NCBI RefSeq assembly: GCF_001854865.1
Contig: NZ_MDDW01000028.1
Coordinates: 317,989-326,262, forward strand
From: Rhizobium sp. LCM 4573
GTDB taxonomy: Bacteria > Pseudomonadota > Alphaproteobacteria > Rhizobiales > Rhizobiaceae
DNA: 8,274 bases
Direction of reading: 5' to 3'
Shown: piece after piece, positions 1 to 5,652 of the stretch
How positions within the stretch are numbered: the first letter of the stretch is position 1
How the letters are laid out: every line of letters begins with the position of its first letter
The notes under the pieces: model-generated
What the model was told of the DNA's origin: nothing
The model's input: the letters and a program-made list of their open reading frames with translations, nothing else
Databases searched by the model: none
Translations under genes and position numbers: made by a program

Positions 1-130
1 CCTCGAGCCTCTTGATCGATTGGCTGAGCGGGGGCTGAGCCATGCCAAGCCGGGCGGCGGCGCGCCCGAAATGCATTTCTTCGGCCACGGCAATGAAATG
101 CCGCATATGGTGTAGATCAATCGTCATCAT
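1..130 (-). CDS. LysR-type transcriptional regulator, N-terminus only (cut by window edge)
   Basis: Reading leftward from an ATG at 130-128 gives 43 codons with no stop before the edge. The product begins [20 protein letters not shown] and continues through [20 protein letters not shown]. This is the winged helix-turn-helix start of LysR-family regulators, with the AxRL...QPPLSxxIxxLE recognition-helix pattern. A second in-frame ATG at 127-125 is an equally good start, and neither has a clear Shine-Dalgarno. The effector-binding domain lies outside the window, so the ligand and targets are unknown. The gene diverges from the secreted hydrolase-fold gene, with 109 bp between them. LysR regulators often control the divergent neighbour, so that gene is the first target to test, but this is inference from layout only. 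Confidence 0.9.
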   Translation of the reverse strand, partial: MMTIDLHHMRHFIAVAEEMHFGRAAARLGMAQPPLSQSIKRLE

Positions 131-239
131 ATCGAAGAAGTATCAATAAACTCCGCTTTAATATTGGAAAAGTTCGCACGTCGCAACGATCTGAGGGGCT
201 GACGTCAGCTAGGGCTGGCAAGGATTCCAAGGGGTGACC
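131..239. promoter_or_regulatory. Divergent intergenic region with candidate LysR operator
   Basis: This AT-richer 109-bp gap separates the LysR-type gene from the hydrolase-fold gene. It holds an interrupted inverted repeat, CAATA (144-148), 13 bp, TATTG (162-166), of a size that could suit a LysR dimer. It does not give a clean T-N11-A box. A -10-like TAATAT lies at 159-164, but no convincing -35 accompanies it on either strand. The assignment as an operator is weak and rests mostly on position. Confidence 0.35.
229..234 (+). promoter_or_regulatory. Shine-Dalgarno deciding the hydrolase-fold start
   Basis: AAGGGG at 229-234 stands 5 nt before the ATG at 240. The in-frame GTG at 234 would overlap this site, so ATG 240 is preferred. 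It also gives a cleaner signal peptide. Confidence 0.55.
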
Positions 240-1313
240 ATGCAAAGACTTGCTTTTTTATGCGCTACCTTCGCGACGGCGCTGGGCGCGGCACCGGCTT
301 TTGCGGAAATCGAACGCGAGGACTTTCGGATCACGGCTGGATCGGATATCGAGCTTGCCATCCGCGAAGTCCGCAATGACGGGATGGAGCCTAACGGACC
401 TCCAGTCGTGCTCGTTCATGGGGCGCGGGTTCCGGGCATAGCCTCCTTCGATTTGCCGGTGGAAGGGGGATCACTCGCCGGTGATCTGGCAACGGAAGGA
501 TACAGGGTATTCATACTTGATGCCCGTGGCTACGGCGGATCGAGCCGTCCGGGGCAGGATGGCCCGCAGCAAGGCCGGCCGCTCAGCCCCTCCAATGAGA
601 TCGTCCGCGATATCGACGCTGCCGTCGAGGCGATCCGGGATAGGACCAATAGGCAGCAGATCGCCTTGCTGGGATGGGCCACCGGCGGGCATTGGGCGGG
701 CATGTATGCCTCTCTTTTTCCGGAAAAGGTCAGCCATCTGATGGTCTATAATTCGCTTTACGGCGCAGCCTCCAAACATCCCACGCTCGGGCCTGACGGC
801 GAGAATGCCGATCCGAACGACCGCAGCCGCTTCAACGTCGCGAAATTCGGCGCCTACCGGCTGAACACGGCGGCTTCGCTTATCCCTTCCTGGGACAGAT
901 CCATTCCTGTCGAGGACAAGGATAGCTGGCATGATCCGGCGGTGGTCGAAGCCTACCAGCGGGCGGCGCTGGCCTCCGATCCGACATCCGGTGATCACCA
1001 ACCGCCGGCATTCCGTGCGCCGTCGGGTGCCATGGAGGACAGTTTCTATCTCGCCTCGGGAAGGCAGCTTTGGGATGCCGCTTCGATTACCGCGCGCGTG
1101 CTGATCATCCGTTCGGAGAGCGATTTCTGGAGCCGTCCCGATGACGTGACCGCGCTTGAACGCCATCTCGTAAACGCGGCAGGAGTTCGTAGCGTCACGA
1201 TTCCAGGGGCGACGCACTATGTGCATCTCGATCGTTCCGAGCGCGGCCGTTCGCAGTTCATCACCGAAGTGCTGAGCCTGCTGTCCGAATCCGACAGAAC
1301 CGCAAACCCCTGA
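240..1313 (+). CDS. Secreted alpha/beta-hydrolase-fold protein with Ala at the nucleophile position
   Basis: The product is 357 aa from ATG 240; a GTG at 234 would add two residues. Residues 1-22 form a Sec signal peptide: a short basic start, a hydrophobic core and an AFA cleavage site before EIER. The mature protein has the alpha/beta-hydrolase order. VVLVHG with the oxyanion HG (H60-G61) is followed by a strand plus DARGYGGSSRP, then the nucleophile elbow, a helical lid rich in Trp and Pro, the acid strand VLIIRSESDF (D295) and the histidine loop GATHYVHLD (H326, with H329 nearby). The elbow reads LLGWATGG. The usual G-x-S-x-G serine is alanine at residue 147 (codon GCC at 678-680), so ordinary serine-hydrolase chemistry is not expected. 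Substrate and role are unknown. The divergent LysR-type gene may regulate it. It converges on msrQ, leaving 13 bp. Confidence 0.85.
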   Translation: MQRLAFLCATFATALGAAPAFAEIEREDFRITAGSDIELAIREVRNDGMEPNGPPVVLVHGARVPGIASFDLPVEGGSLAGDLATEGYRVFILDARGYGGSSRPGQDGPQQGRPLSPSNEIVRDIDAAVEAIRDRTNRQQIALLGWATGGHWAGMYASLFPEKVSHLMVYNSLYGAASKHPTLGPDGENADPNDRSRFNVAKFGAYRLNTAASLIPSWDRSIPVEDKDSWHDPAVVEAYQRAALASDPTSGDHQPPAFRAPSGAMEDSFYLASGRQLWDAASITARVLIIRSESDFWSRPDDVTALERHLVNAAGVRSVTIPGATHYVHLDRSERGRSQFITEVLSLLSESDRTANP

Positions 1314-1326
1314 ATGGCTGGGAGCT

Positions 1327-1968
1327 CTAGCGAGCCGCTTGCGCGGCTCCGGTTTTTCCCCGTTTCCAGTTCAGGATCGGCTTGCGCAACGGGCGGTAGG
1401 CAAGCAGCGCCACAATCACCATCAGATAGGTGATGGGTTCCAGCGTCAGGCTCTTGCGCGCCAGAATGAAATGCAGCACGGCTCCTGCCGCGATCACGTA
1501 GACGAGCTTATGCAGCTTCGTCCAGCGCGGACCAAGTTTGCGGATCGACCAATTGTTGGAAGTGAGCGCGAGCGGGATCAGCAGAAGCAGGCAGGCCATG
1601 CCTATGGTAATGTATGGTCTTCGGGCAATGTCGCCGGCAACCGCTCCGATGTTGAAGCGCAGGTCGAGCGAAGCATAGACCGAGAAATGCATCAGCACGT
1701 AATAGAAGGCCAGCAGCCCGACCGCGCGGCGGTAACGGACCCAGTTGATGCCGACGAGGTCGCGTAGAGGTGTGATGGCAAGCGTCGCGATGATGAAGCG
1801 CAGCGCCCAGATGCCGAGCAGATGCTCGAATTCCTTGACCGGATTGAAGCCGAGCCCGCCTGTTGCCGCGAGATAGAAATACCAGGCAGCCGGCAACAAT
1901 CCGATGGCGTAGAGCCCCCATATGCTGGCGCTGTGATAGCGGCGGGGCAGGGTGGGTAGCGTAAGCAT
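1327..1968 (-). CDS. msrQ: MsrQ, membrane haem-binding subunit of the MsrPQ methionine sulfoxide reductase
   Basis: MsrQ is an inner-membrane b-type cytochrome of the ferric-reductase-like transmembrane family. It passes electrons to periplasmic MsrP. The product is 213 aa from ATG 1968 and has about five to six hydrophobic helices. Histidines in the expected helices are H94 (VLMHFSVY), H153 (KLHKLVY) and H166 (VLHFILA), which match the haem-ligand positions known for the E. coli protein. The conserved LGPRWTKLHKLVY segment is present. The start is uncertain. ATG 1968 lies 2 nt past the msrP stop, but a TTG at 1974 adds two residues, would overlap msrP by 3 nt and has better spacing (7 nt) to the AAGG of the upstream GAAGGCG. 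Either way msrP and msrQ are one transcription unit and translational coupling is likely. The C-terminus overlaps a terminator for the convergent gene. Confidence 0.95.
   Translation of the reverse strand: MLTLPTLPRRYHSASIWGLYAIGLLPAAWYFYLAATGGLGFNPVKEFEHLLGIWALRFIIATLAITPLRDLVGINWVRYRRAVGLLAFYYVLMHFSVYASLDLRFNIGAVAGDIARRPYITIGMACLLLLIPLALTSNNWSIRKLGPRWTKLHKLVYVIAAGAVLHFILARKSLTLEPITYLMVIVALLAYRPLRKPILNWKRGKTGAAQAAR
1332..1357 (+). terminator. Rho-independent-like terminator for the hydrolase-fold gene
   Basis: A perfect 7-bp stem, GAGCCGC / GCGGCTC (1332-1338 and 1343-1349), has a TTGC loop. CGG and then five T follow at 1353-1357. It begins 19 nt after the hydrolase stop and lies entirely within the last codons of the convergent msrQ gene. 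The T-run is short and set off by 3 nt, so its efficiency is uncertain. Confidence 0.5.
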
Positions 1969-1970
1969 CG

Positions 1971-2912
1971 TCAATAGTTCGCCTTCAGGTCCATGCCTTC
2001 GTAGAGGCTCGCCACCTCTTCGGCATAACCGTTGAAAGGCAGTGTGTCGCGGCGGGCGACGTTGAAGAAGCCGCCGTCACCGATCCGCTGTTCGGTCGCC
2101 TGGCTCCAGCGCGGGTGATCGACCGCCGGATTGACGTTGGAGTAAAAGCCGTATTCGCGCGCGTTGGAATTCTTCCAGGTGGTCTGCGGCTGCTCTTCCA
2201 CCAGCGAGATCTTGACGATCGATTTGATGCTCTTGAAGCCATATTTCCACGGAACCACCAACCGGATTGGCGCGCCGTTCTGGTTCGGCAGGGTTTCACC
2301 ATAGAGCCCGACGGCGAGAATGGTCAGCGGATGGCGGGCCTCGTCGAGTCGAAGACCCTCGATATAGGGCCAGGGAAGCGGCTGGAAGAAGCCGCGCTGT
2401 CCGGGCATCTGCTCCGGCCGCACCACGGTTTCGAAGGCGACGTACTTCGCGCTGCCGAGCGGCTCGACCTGATCCAGCAGGGCGGAGAGCGGAAAACCGA
2501 TCCACGGGATCACCATCGACCAGCCTTCGACGCAGCGAAGCCGGTAGGTGCGGTCCTCCAGCGGAAACTTCATCAGTTCCTCAATGCCGAATTCCTTCGG
2601 CTTGCCCACCATGCCGTCTACCTTCACCGTCCAGGGCAGCGGCTTGAAATCGCCGGAATTGGCGGCCGGGTCCTCCTTGTTGACGCCGAATTCGTAGAAG
2701 TTGTTGTAGCTGGTGATCGCTTCCTTGGGCGTCAGCGGTTCATCCGTCTTGAAGATGCTCGGCGAGGCGCTGAGGGGCGCCGCGAGCGCATTGCCCGCGC
2801 CGGCGAACGCGATACCTGCTGCGGCCGCGCCGAGGAAGCTTCGGCGGGACATGTAGATCGAACGCGGCGTGATCTCAGAAGCCGCGATATGGGGCGGACG
2901 GAAGGCGGGCAT
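1971..2912 (-). CDS. msrP: MsrP, molybdopterin-dependent periplasmic methionine sulfoxide reductase catalytic subunit
   Basis: MsrP (formerly YedY) reduces methionine sulfoxide in periplasmic proteins, repairing damage from oxidants such as hypochlorite. The precursor is 313 aa. A twin-arginine signal is visible: SRRSFLG at residues 22-28, then an Ala/Gly-rich hydrophobic stretch, with probable cleavage near residue 44 (ALA before APL). Export folded with its cofactor fits this. The sulfite-oxidase-fold Mo-MPT domain follows. [14 protein letters not shown] holds the molybdenum-ligand cysteine C127, and further on [17 protein letters not shown] and [14 protein letters not shown] are typical of the family. 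The start at 2912 has an excellent Shine-Dalgarno, AAGGAG at 2919-2924, 6 nt away. The N-terminus before the twin arginines is rather long, about 21 residues, but SD and frame support it. The partner msrQ follows directly. Confidence 0.97.
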   Translation of the reverse strand: MPAFRPPHIAASEITPRSIYMSRRSFLGAAAAGIAFAGAGNALAAPLSASPSIFKTDEPLTPKEAITSYNNFYEFGVNKEDPAANSGDFKPLPWTVKVDGMVGKPKEFGIEELMKFPLEDRTYRLRCVEGWSMVIPWIGFPLSALLDQVEPLGSAKYVAFETVVRPEQMPGQRGFFQPLPWPYIEGLRLDEARHPLTILAVGLYGETLPNQNGAPIRLVVPWKYGFKSIKSIVKISLVEEQPQTTWKNSNAREYGFYSNVNPAVDHPRWSQATEQRIGDGGFFNVARRDTLPFNGYAEEVASLYEGMDLKANY

Positions 2913-2945
2913 CGTACTCTCCTTGGGCGAACCTTTTCTTCCCTA

Positions 2946-2971
2946 TACGTATCCCGCAGCTTAAAGGTTTC
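2946..2971 (-). promoter_or_regulatory. Candidate ECF-sigma-type promoter of msrPQ
   Basis: On the minus strand GAAAC (2971-2967) is followed after 17 nt by CGTA (2949-2946). This resembles the GGAAC / CGT layout of extracytoplasmic-function sigma promoters. It would start transcription roughly 25 nt before the msrP ATG. A sigma70-type reading using TATAGG at 2947-2942 has a poor -35. This is a motif match by eye only. Confidence 0.35.
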
Positions 2972-3058
2972 ACGATATCGGATGGAAGCACGTTTATGTG
3001 AAGGAACGGCCCCTGGCTGTCCTCGCAACCGTACCGCTTTGGCTCGCGTTGATAGTGA

Positions 3059-3087
3059 CAGCTTGCCGGACATGACCTAGAAAGCTG
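3059..3087. repeat. Interrupted inverted repeat upstream of ilvD
   Basis: CAGCTT (3059-3064) and AAGCTG (3082-3087) form a perfect 6-bp inverted repeat with a 17-bp spacer. Relative to the proposed ilvD promoter it is centred about 65 bp before the start of transcription, a common place for an activator site. The arms are short, so chance is a real possibility. The rest of the msrP-ilvD gap (2975-3058) shows no recognisable element or credible small gene. Confidence 0.25.
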
Positions 3088-3102
3088 CCAAATCAGGGGT
3101 TT

Positions 3103-3131
3103 TTGCGCTTGCCGGAGGAAAGGGCTAGACT
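3103..3131 (+). promoter_or_regulatory. Candidate sigma70-type promoter of ilvD
   Basis: TTGCGC (3103-3108) and TAGACT (3126-3131) are separated by 17 bp, the best spacing for housekeeping sigma. The -10 keeps four of six consensus bases, including the two most important, while the -35 keeps only TTG. Transcription would begin near 3138, giving a leader of about 33 nt before ATG 3171, too short for an attenuator. Confidence 0.4.
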
Positions 3132-3155
3132 GCGCGAAACCATAAGTTCGCACCC

Positions 3156-3160
3156 GAGGA
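3156..3160 (+). promoter_or_regulatory. Shine-Dalgarno deciding the ilvD start
   Basis: GAGGA at 3156-3160 lies 1 nt before the ATG at 3162, too close, but 10 nt before the ATG at 3171. This supports the inner start. Confidence 0.5.
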
Positions 3161-3170
3161 TATGAAGACA

Positions 3171-5009
3171 ATGCCAGCCTATCGCTCCAGAACCACGACC
3201 CATGGCCGCAACATGGCGGGCGCGCGCGGCCTATGGCGCGCGACGGGCATGAAGGACAGCGATTTCGGCAAGCCGATCATTGCGGTCGTGAACTCCTTCA
3301 CGCAGTTCGTGCCCGGTCATGTGCACCTGAAGGACCTTGGTCAGCTCGTGGCCCGCGAGATCGAGGCTGCCGGCGGCGTCGCCAAGGAGTTCAACACGAT
3401 CGCGGTCGATGACGGCATCGCCATGGGCCACGATGGCATGCTCTATTCGCTGCCTTCGCGCGAGATCATCGCGGACTCGGTCGAATACATGGTCAATGCC
3501 CACTGCGCCGATGCCATGGTCTGCATTTCCAACTGCGACAAGATCACGCCCGGCATGCTGAACGCCGCCATGCGTCTCAATATTCCGGCCGTCTTCGTCT
3601 CCGGTGGCCCGATGGAAGCCGGCAAGGTCGTGCTGCACGGCAAGAAGGTGGCGCTCGATCTCGTCGATGCCATGGTTGCGGCTGCCGACGACAAGATTTC
3701 CGACGAGGATGTCGCCATCATCGAACGCTCGGCCTGCCCGACCTGCGGCTCGTGCTCCGGCATGTTCACGGCCAATTCGATGAACTGTCTGACCGAGGCG
3801 CTCGGCCTGTCGCTGCCAGGGAATGGTTCGACGCTCGCCACCCATGCCGACCGCAAGCGTCTGTTCGTAGAGGCCGGCCATCTGATCGTCGATCTCGCCC
3901 GCCGCTATTACGAACAGGAGGACGAAACCGTTCTGCCCCGCTCGATCGCCACCAAGAAGGCTTTCGAGAACGCCATGTCGCTCGATATCGCGATGGGCGG
4001 CTCCACGAATACGGTTCTGCACATCCTCGCGGCTGCTTATGAAGGCGGCGTCGATTTCACCATGGAAGACATCGATCGTCTCTCCCGCAAGGTGCCGTGC
4101 CTTTCCAAGGTCGCGCCCGCCAAGCAGGATGTCCATATGGAGGATGTGCATCGCGCCGGCGGCATCATGCGTATCCTCGGTGAACTCGAGCGTGGCGGCC
4201 TCATCCATCGCGATTGCTACACGGTTCATGAGGCGACGCTCGGCGACGCGATCGATCGCTGGGATATAACCCGCACGAATTCCGAGAGCGTCCGCGAATT
4301 CTTCAAGGCGGCGCCCGGCGGCGTTCCGACTCAGGTCGCCTTCAGCCAGTCCTCGCGCTGGGAAGAGCTGGACACGGACAGCGAGAAGGGCGTCATCCGC
4401 TCGGTCGAGAAGCCGTTCTCCAAGGATGGCGGCCTTGCCGTTCTCTACGGCAATATCGCGCTCGACGGCTGCATCGTGAAGACTGCCGGCGTAGACGAGT
4501 CGATCCTGAAATTCACCGGTCCTGCAGTCGTTTTCGAAAGCCAGGATGCGGCGGTGAAAGGCATTCTCGGCAACGAGGTCAAGGCCGGCGATGTCGTCGT
4601 CATCCGCTACGAAGGCCCGAAGGGCGGCCCCGGCATGCAGGAAATGCTCTATCCGACCAGCTATCTGAAGTCGAAGGGCCTCGGCAAGGCCTGCGCGCTC
4701 GTCACCGACGGCCGCTTCTCCGGCGGCACGTCCGGCCTCTCGATTGGCCATGCTTCCCCGGAAGCAGCCCAAGGCGGGGCGATCGGTCTGGTGCGCGACG
4801 GAGACTTGATCGAGATCGATATCCCGAACCGCACGATCAACCTCGCGGTGCCGGATGCGGAACTCGCCACCCGCCGCGTCGAGCAGGACGTGCTCGGCTG
4901 GAAGCCGGCTGCGCCCCGCAAGCGCAACGTCACGACGGCTCTGAAGGCCTACGCCGCCTTCGCCGCCAGCGCCGACAAGGGCGCGGTGCGCATCCTGCCG
5001 GAGGCGTGA
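3171..5009 (+). CDS. ilvD: Dihydroxyacid dehydratase
   Basis: IlvD converts 2,3-dihydroxy-isovalerate and 2,3-dihydroxy-3-methylvalerate to the 2-keto acids that precede valine, isoleucine and leucine. It is a cytoplasmic iron-sulfur enzyme. The product from ATG 3171 is 612 aa and begins [20 protein letters not shown], aligning with the usual start of the family. An upstream ATG at 3162 would add three residues but has no room for its Shine-Dalgarno. Signatures are [10 protein letters not shown] (C122, with D123 and K124 in the metal/carbamylation region) and the cluster motif [11 protein letters not shown] (C192, C195). Later come [23 protein letters not shown] and [16 protein letters not shown] near the active-site serine. 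Residue 49 is glycine (FVPGHVH), as in the E. coli enzyme, whose cluster is oxygen-sensitive. The gene is full length and stands alone, without neighbouring ilv genes. No clear terminator follows before the toxin-antitoxin palindrome. Confidence 0.98.
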   Translation: MPAYRSRTTTHGRNMAGARGLWRATGMKDSDFGKPIIAVVNSFTQFVPGHVHLKDLGQLVAREIEAAGGVAKEFNTIAVDDGIAMGHDGMLYSLPSREIIADSVEYMVNAHCADAMVCISNCDKITPGMLNAAMRLNIPAVFVSGGPMEAGKVVLHGKKVALDLVDAMVAAADDKISDEDVAIIERSACPTCGSCSGMFTANSMNCLTEALGLSLPGNGSTLATHADRKRLFVEAGHLIVDLARRYYEQEDETVLPRSIATKKAFENAMSLDIAMGGSTNTVLHILAAAYEGGVDFTMEDIDRLSRKVPCLSKVAPAKQDVHMEDVHRAGGIMRILGELERGGLIHRDCYTVHEATLGDAIDRWDITRTNSESVREFFKAAPGGVPTQVAFSQSSRWEELDTDSEKGVIRSVEKPFSKDGGLAVLYGNIALDGCIVKTAGVDESILKFTGPAVVFESQDAAVKGILGNEVKAGDVVVIRYEGPKGGPGMQEMLYPTSYLKSKGLGKACALVTDGRFSGGTSGLSIGHASPEAAQGGAIGLVRDGDLIEIDIPNRTINLAVPDAELATRRVEQDVLGWKPAAPRKRNVTTALKAYAAFAASADKGAVRILPEA

Positions 5010-5049
5010 CGCGACCTTTGCCGGAGTGCCGCTCGGCTTCGCTTCTGCC

Positions 5050-5078
5050 TTGCACACAGTAAGGAATTTCCTTACTGT
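5050..5078 (+). promoter_or_regulatory. Candidate promoter of the toxin-antitoxin module
   Basis: TTGCAC (5050-5055) and TACTGT (5073-5078) are 17 bp apart. The -35 keeps TTG and one further base. The -10 keeps the first, second and last positions of TATAAT. The elements fall almost entirely within the 31-bp palindrome, so a protein bound there would block polymerase. Transcription would start near 5085, giving a very short leader before ATG 5097. Confidence 0.4.
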
Positions 5079-5082
5079 GTGC
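5052..5082. promoter_or_regulatory. Perfect 31-bp palindrome, probable toxin-antitoxin operator
   Basis: The left arm GCACACAGTAAGGAA (5052-5066) and the right arm TTCCTTACTGTGTGC (5068-5082) are perfect inverted repeats around a single central T. The palindrome ends 2 bp before the antitoxin's Shine-Dalgarno (GAGGA, 5085-5089) and covers the likely promoter. Antitoxins of the AbrB/MazE fold commonly bind palindromes in their own promoters, so autoregulation is the natural reading. It could also fold as a hairpin in readthrough RNA from ilvD. It is unlikely to be a terminator because no T-run follows on either strand. Confidence 0.8.
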
Positions 5083-5096
5083 GCGAGGACGATGTC

Positions 5097-5318
5097 ATGA
5101 TAACGAGCAAAGTTACCAGCAAGGCGCAGACCACGATCCCGCAACCGATCCGGAACGCTCTTCACCTGAGGGAAGGCGATGAGATTATTTATTCCATCCA
5201 GCCCGATGGGCGCGTGGTGATCTCGCGCGCCCCCGTCGCTCCGGAAGCGGAAGATCCTTTCGCGACATTCAGCGAATGGGACAGCGAGGCTGACCGGAAG
5301 GCCTATGCCGATTTTTGA
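5097..5318 (+). CDS. AbrB/MazE-family antitoxin
   Basis: The product is 73 aa from ATG 5097, which has GAGGA 7 nt upstream. An in-frame GTG at 5079 lies inside the palindrome and is rejected. Residues 1-45 form a swapped-hairpin AbrB DNA-binding domain: TSKVTSKAQTTIPQPIRNAL, then LREGDEIIYSIQPDGRVVISR. The acidic and aromatic tail (residues 54-73, PFATFSEWDSEADRKAYADF) is the type of flexible segment that wraps and neutralises a MazF-like toxin. The expected role is to inhibit the toxin encoded just downstream and to repress the shared promoter through the 31-bp palindrome. The final 14 nt overlap the toxin gene, so the two are translated together. Identification of the family is firm; the operator link is inference. 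Confidence 0.92.
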   Translation: MITSKVTSKAQTTIPQPIRNALHLREGDEIIYSIQPDGRVVISRAPVAPEAEDPFATFSEWDSEADRKAYADF

Positions 5319-5652
5319 GCAAGGCGATATCGTCCGCGTTCCCTTTCCTTATACCGACCGTGACACACGGCAGCGCAGGCCGGCGCTCGTCGTCTCAAAG
5401 GGAGCGATCGGTGAAAACGCTGCGCTGCTGTGGGTTGTCATGATTACTTCAGCGGAAAACCGCCCTTGGCCTGGGGACGTCCGTATTCCCGATCATCTGA
5501 AAGCCGGATTGCCGGCTCCATCCGTTGTCCGCCCGGTGAAGATCGCCACGGTGGAGGCGAAACATGTGGATGCGGTTGGCAAAGTTTCGCGAGAGGTTCT
5601 AGACGAAGTCTTGCGCCAGACGAATTCTGTTATCGGGCTGATTACGTTATAG
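5305..5652 (+). CDS. MazF/PemK-family endoribonuclease toxin
   Basis: The product is 115 aa, a normal length for the family. It starts at ATG 5305 inside the antitoxin gene (14-nt overlap, different frame), with GGAAGG (5296-5301) 3 nt upstream. PemK/MazF motifs are in order: QGDIVRVPFPYTD (residues 6-18), RRPALVVS with the conserved arginine R25, VVMITSA with T48 in the usual catalytic threonine/serine position, and SVVRPVKIATVE (73-84). Members of this family cut mRNA at short specific sites and stop growth when the antitoxin is lost. The cut site cannot be predicted here. Nothing is truncated, so the module is probably functional. Its last 11 nt overlap the end of the convergent nuclease-like gene. 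Confidence 0.92.
   Translation: MPIFEQGDIVRVPFPYTDRDTRQRRPALVVSKGAIGENAALLWVVMITSAENRPWPGDVRIPDHLKAGLPAPSVVRPVKIATVEAKHVDAVGKVSREVLDEVLRQTNSVIGLITL

Noticed and set aside
471..1226. A 251-codon minus-strand frame inside the hydrolase-fold gene
   Set aside because: It is a shadow: Arg-rich, low-complexity, with no motif, while the plus-strand frame has a signal peptide and fold motifs.
2115..3080. A 321-codon plus-strand frame opposite msrP and running into the msrP-ilvD gap
   Set aside because: The part over msrP is a shadow of a certain gene, and the part in the gap has no recognisable protein features.
3105..3170. A peptide-leader attenuator or riboswitch for ilvD
   Set aside because: There is no leader peptide rich in Ile, Val or Leu codons and no terminator/antiterminator pair; the likely leader is only about 33 nt.
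2875..3171. A 98-codon minus-strand frame in the msrP-ilvD gap, considered as a small gene
   Set aside because: It overlaps the msrP start and both promoter candidates, has no ribosome site and shows no recognisable composition or motif.
5052..5082. The large palindrome considered as the ilvD terminator
   Set aside because: The stem is strong, but no T-run follows on the plus or minus strand; its position on the toxin-antitoxin promoter fits an operator better.
3231..5165. A 644-codon open frame on the minus strand opposite ilvD
   Set aside because: It is antisense to a full-length, strongly recognised ilvD, has no domain pattern or ribosome site, and is the kind of long shadow frame expected opposite GC-rich coding sequence.
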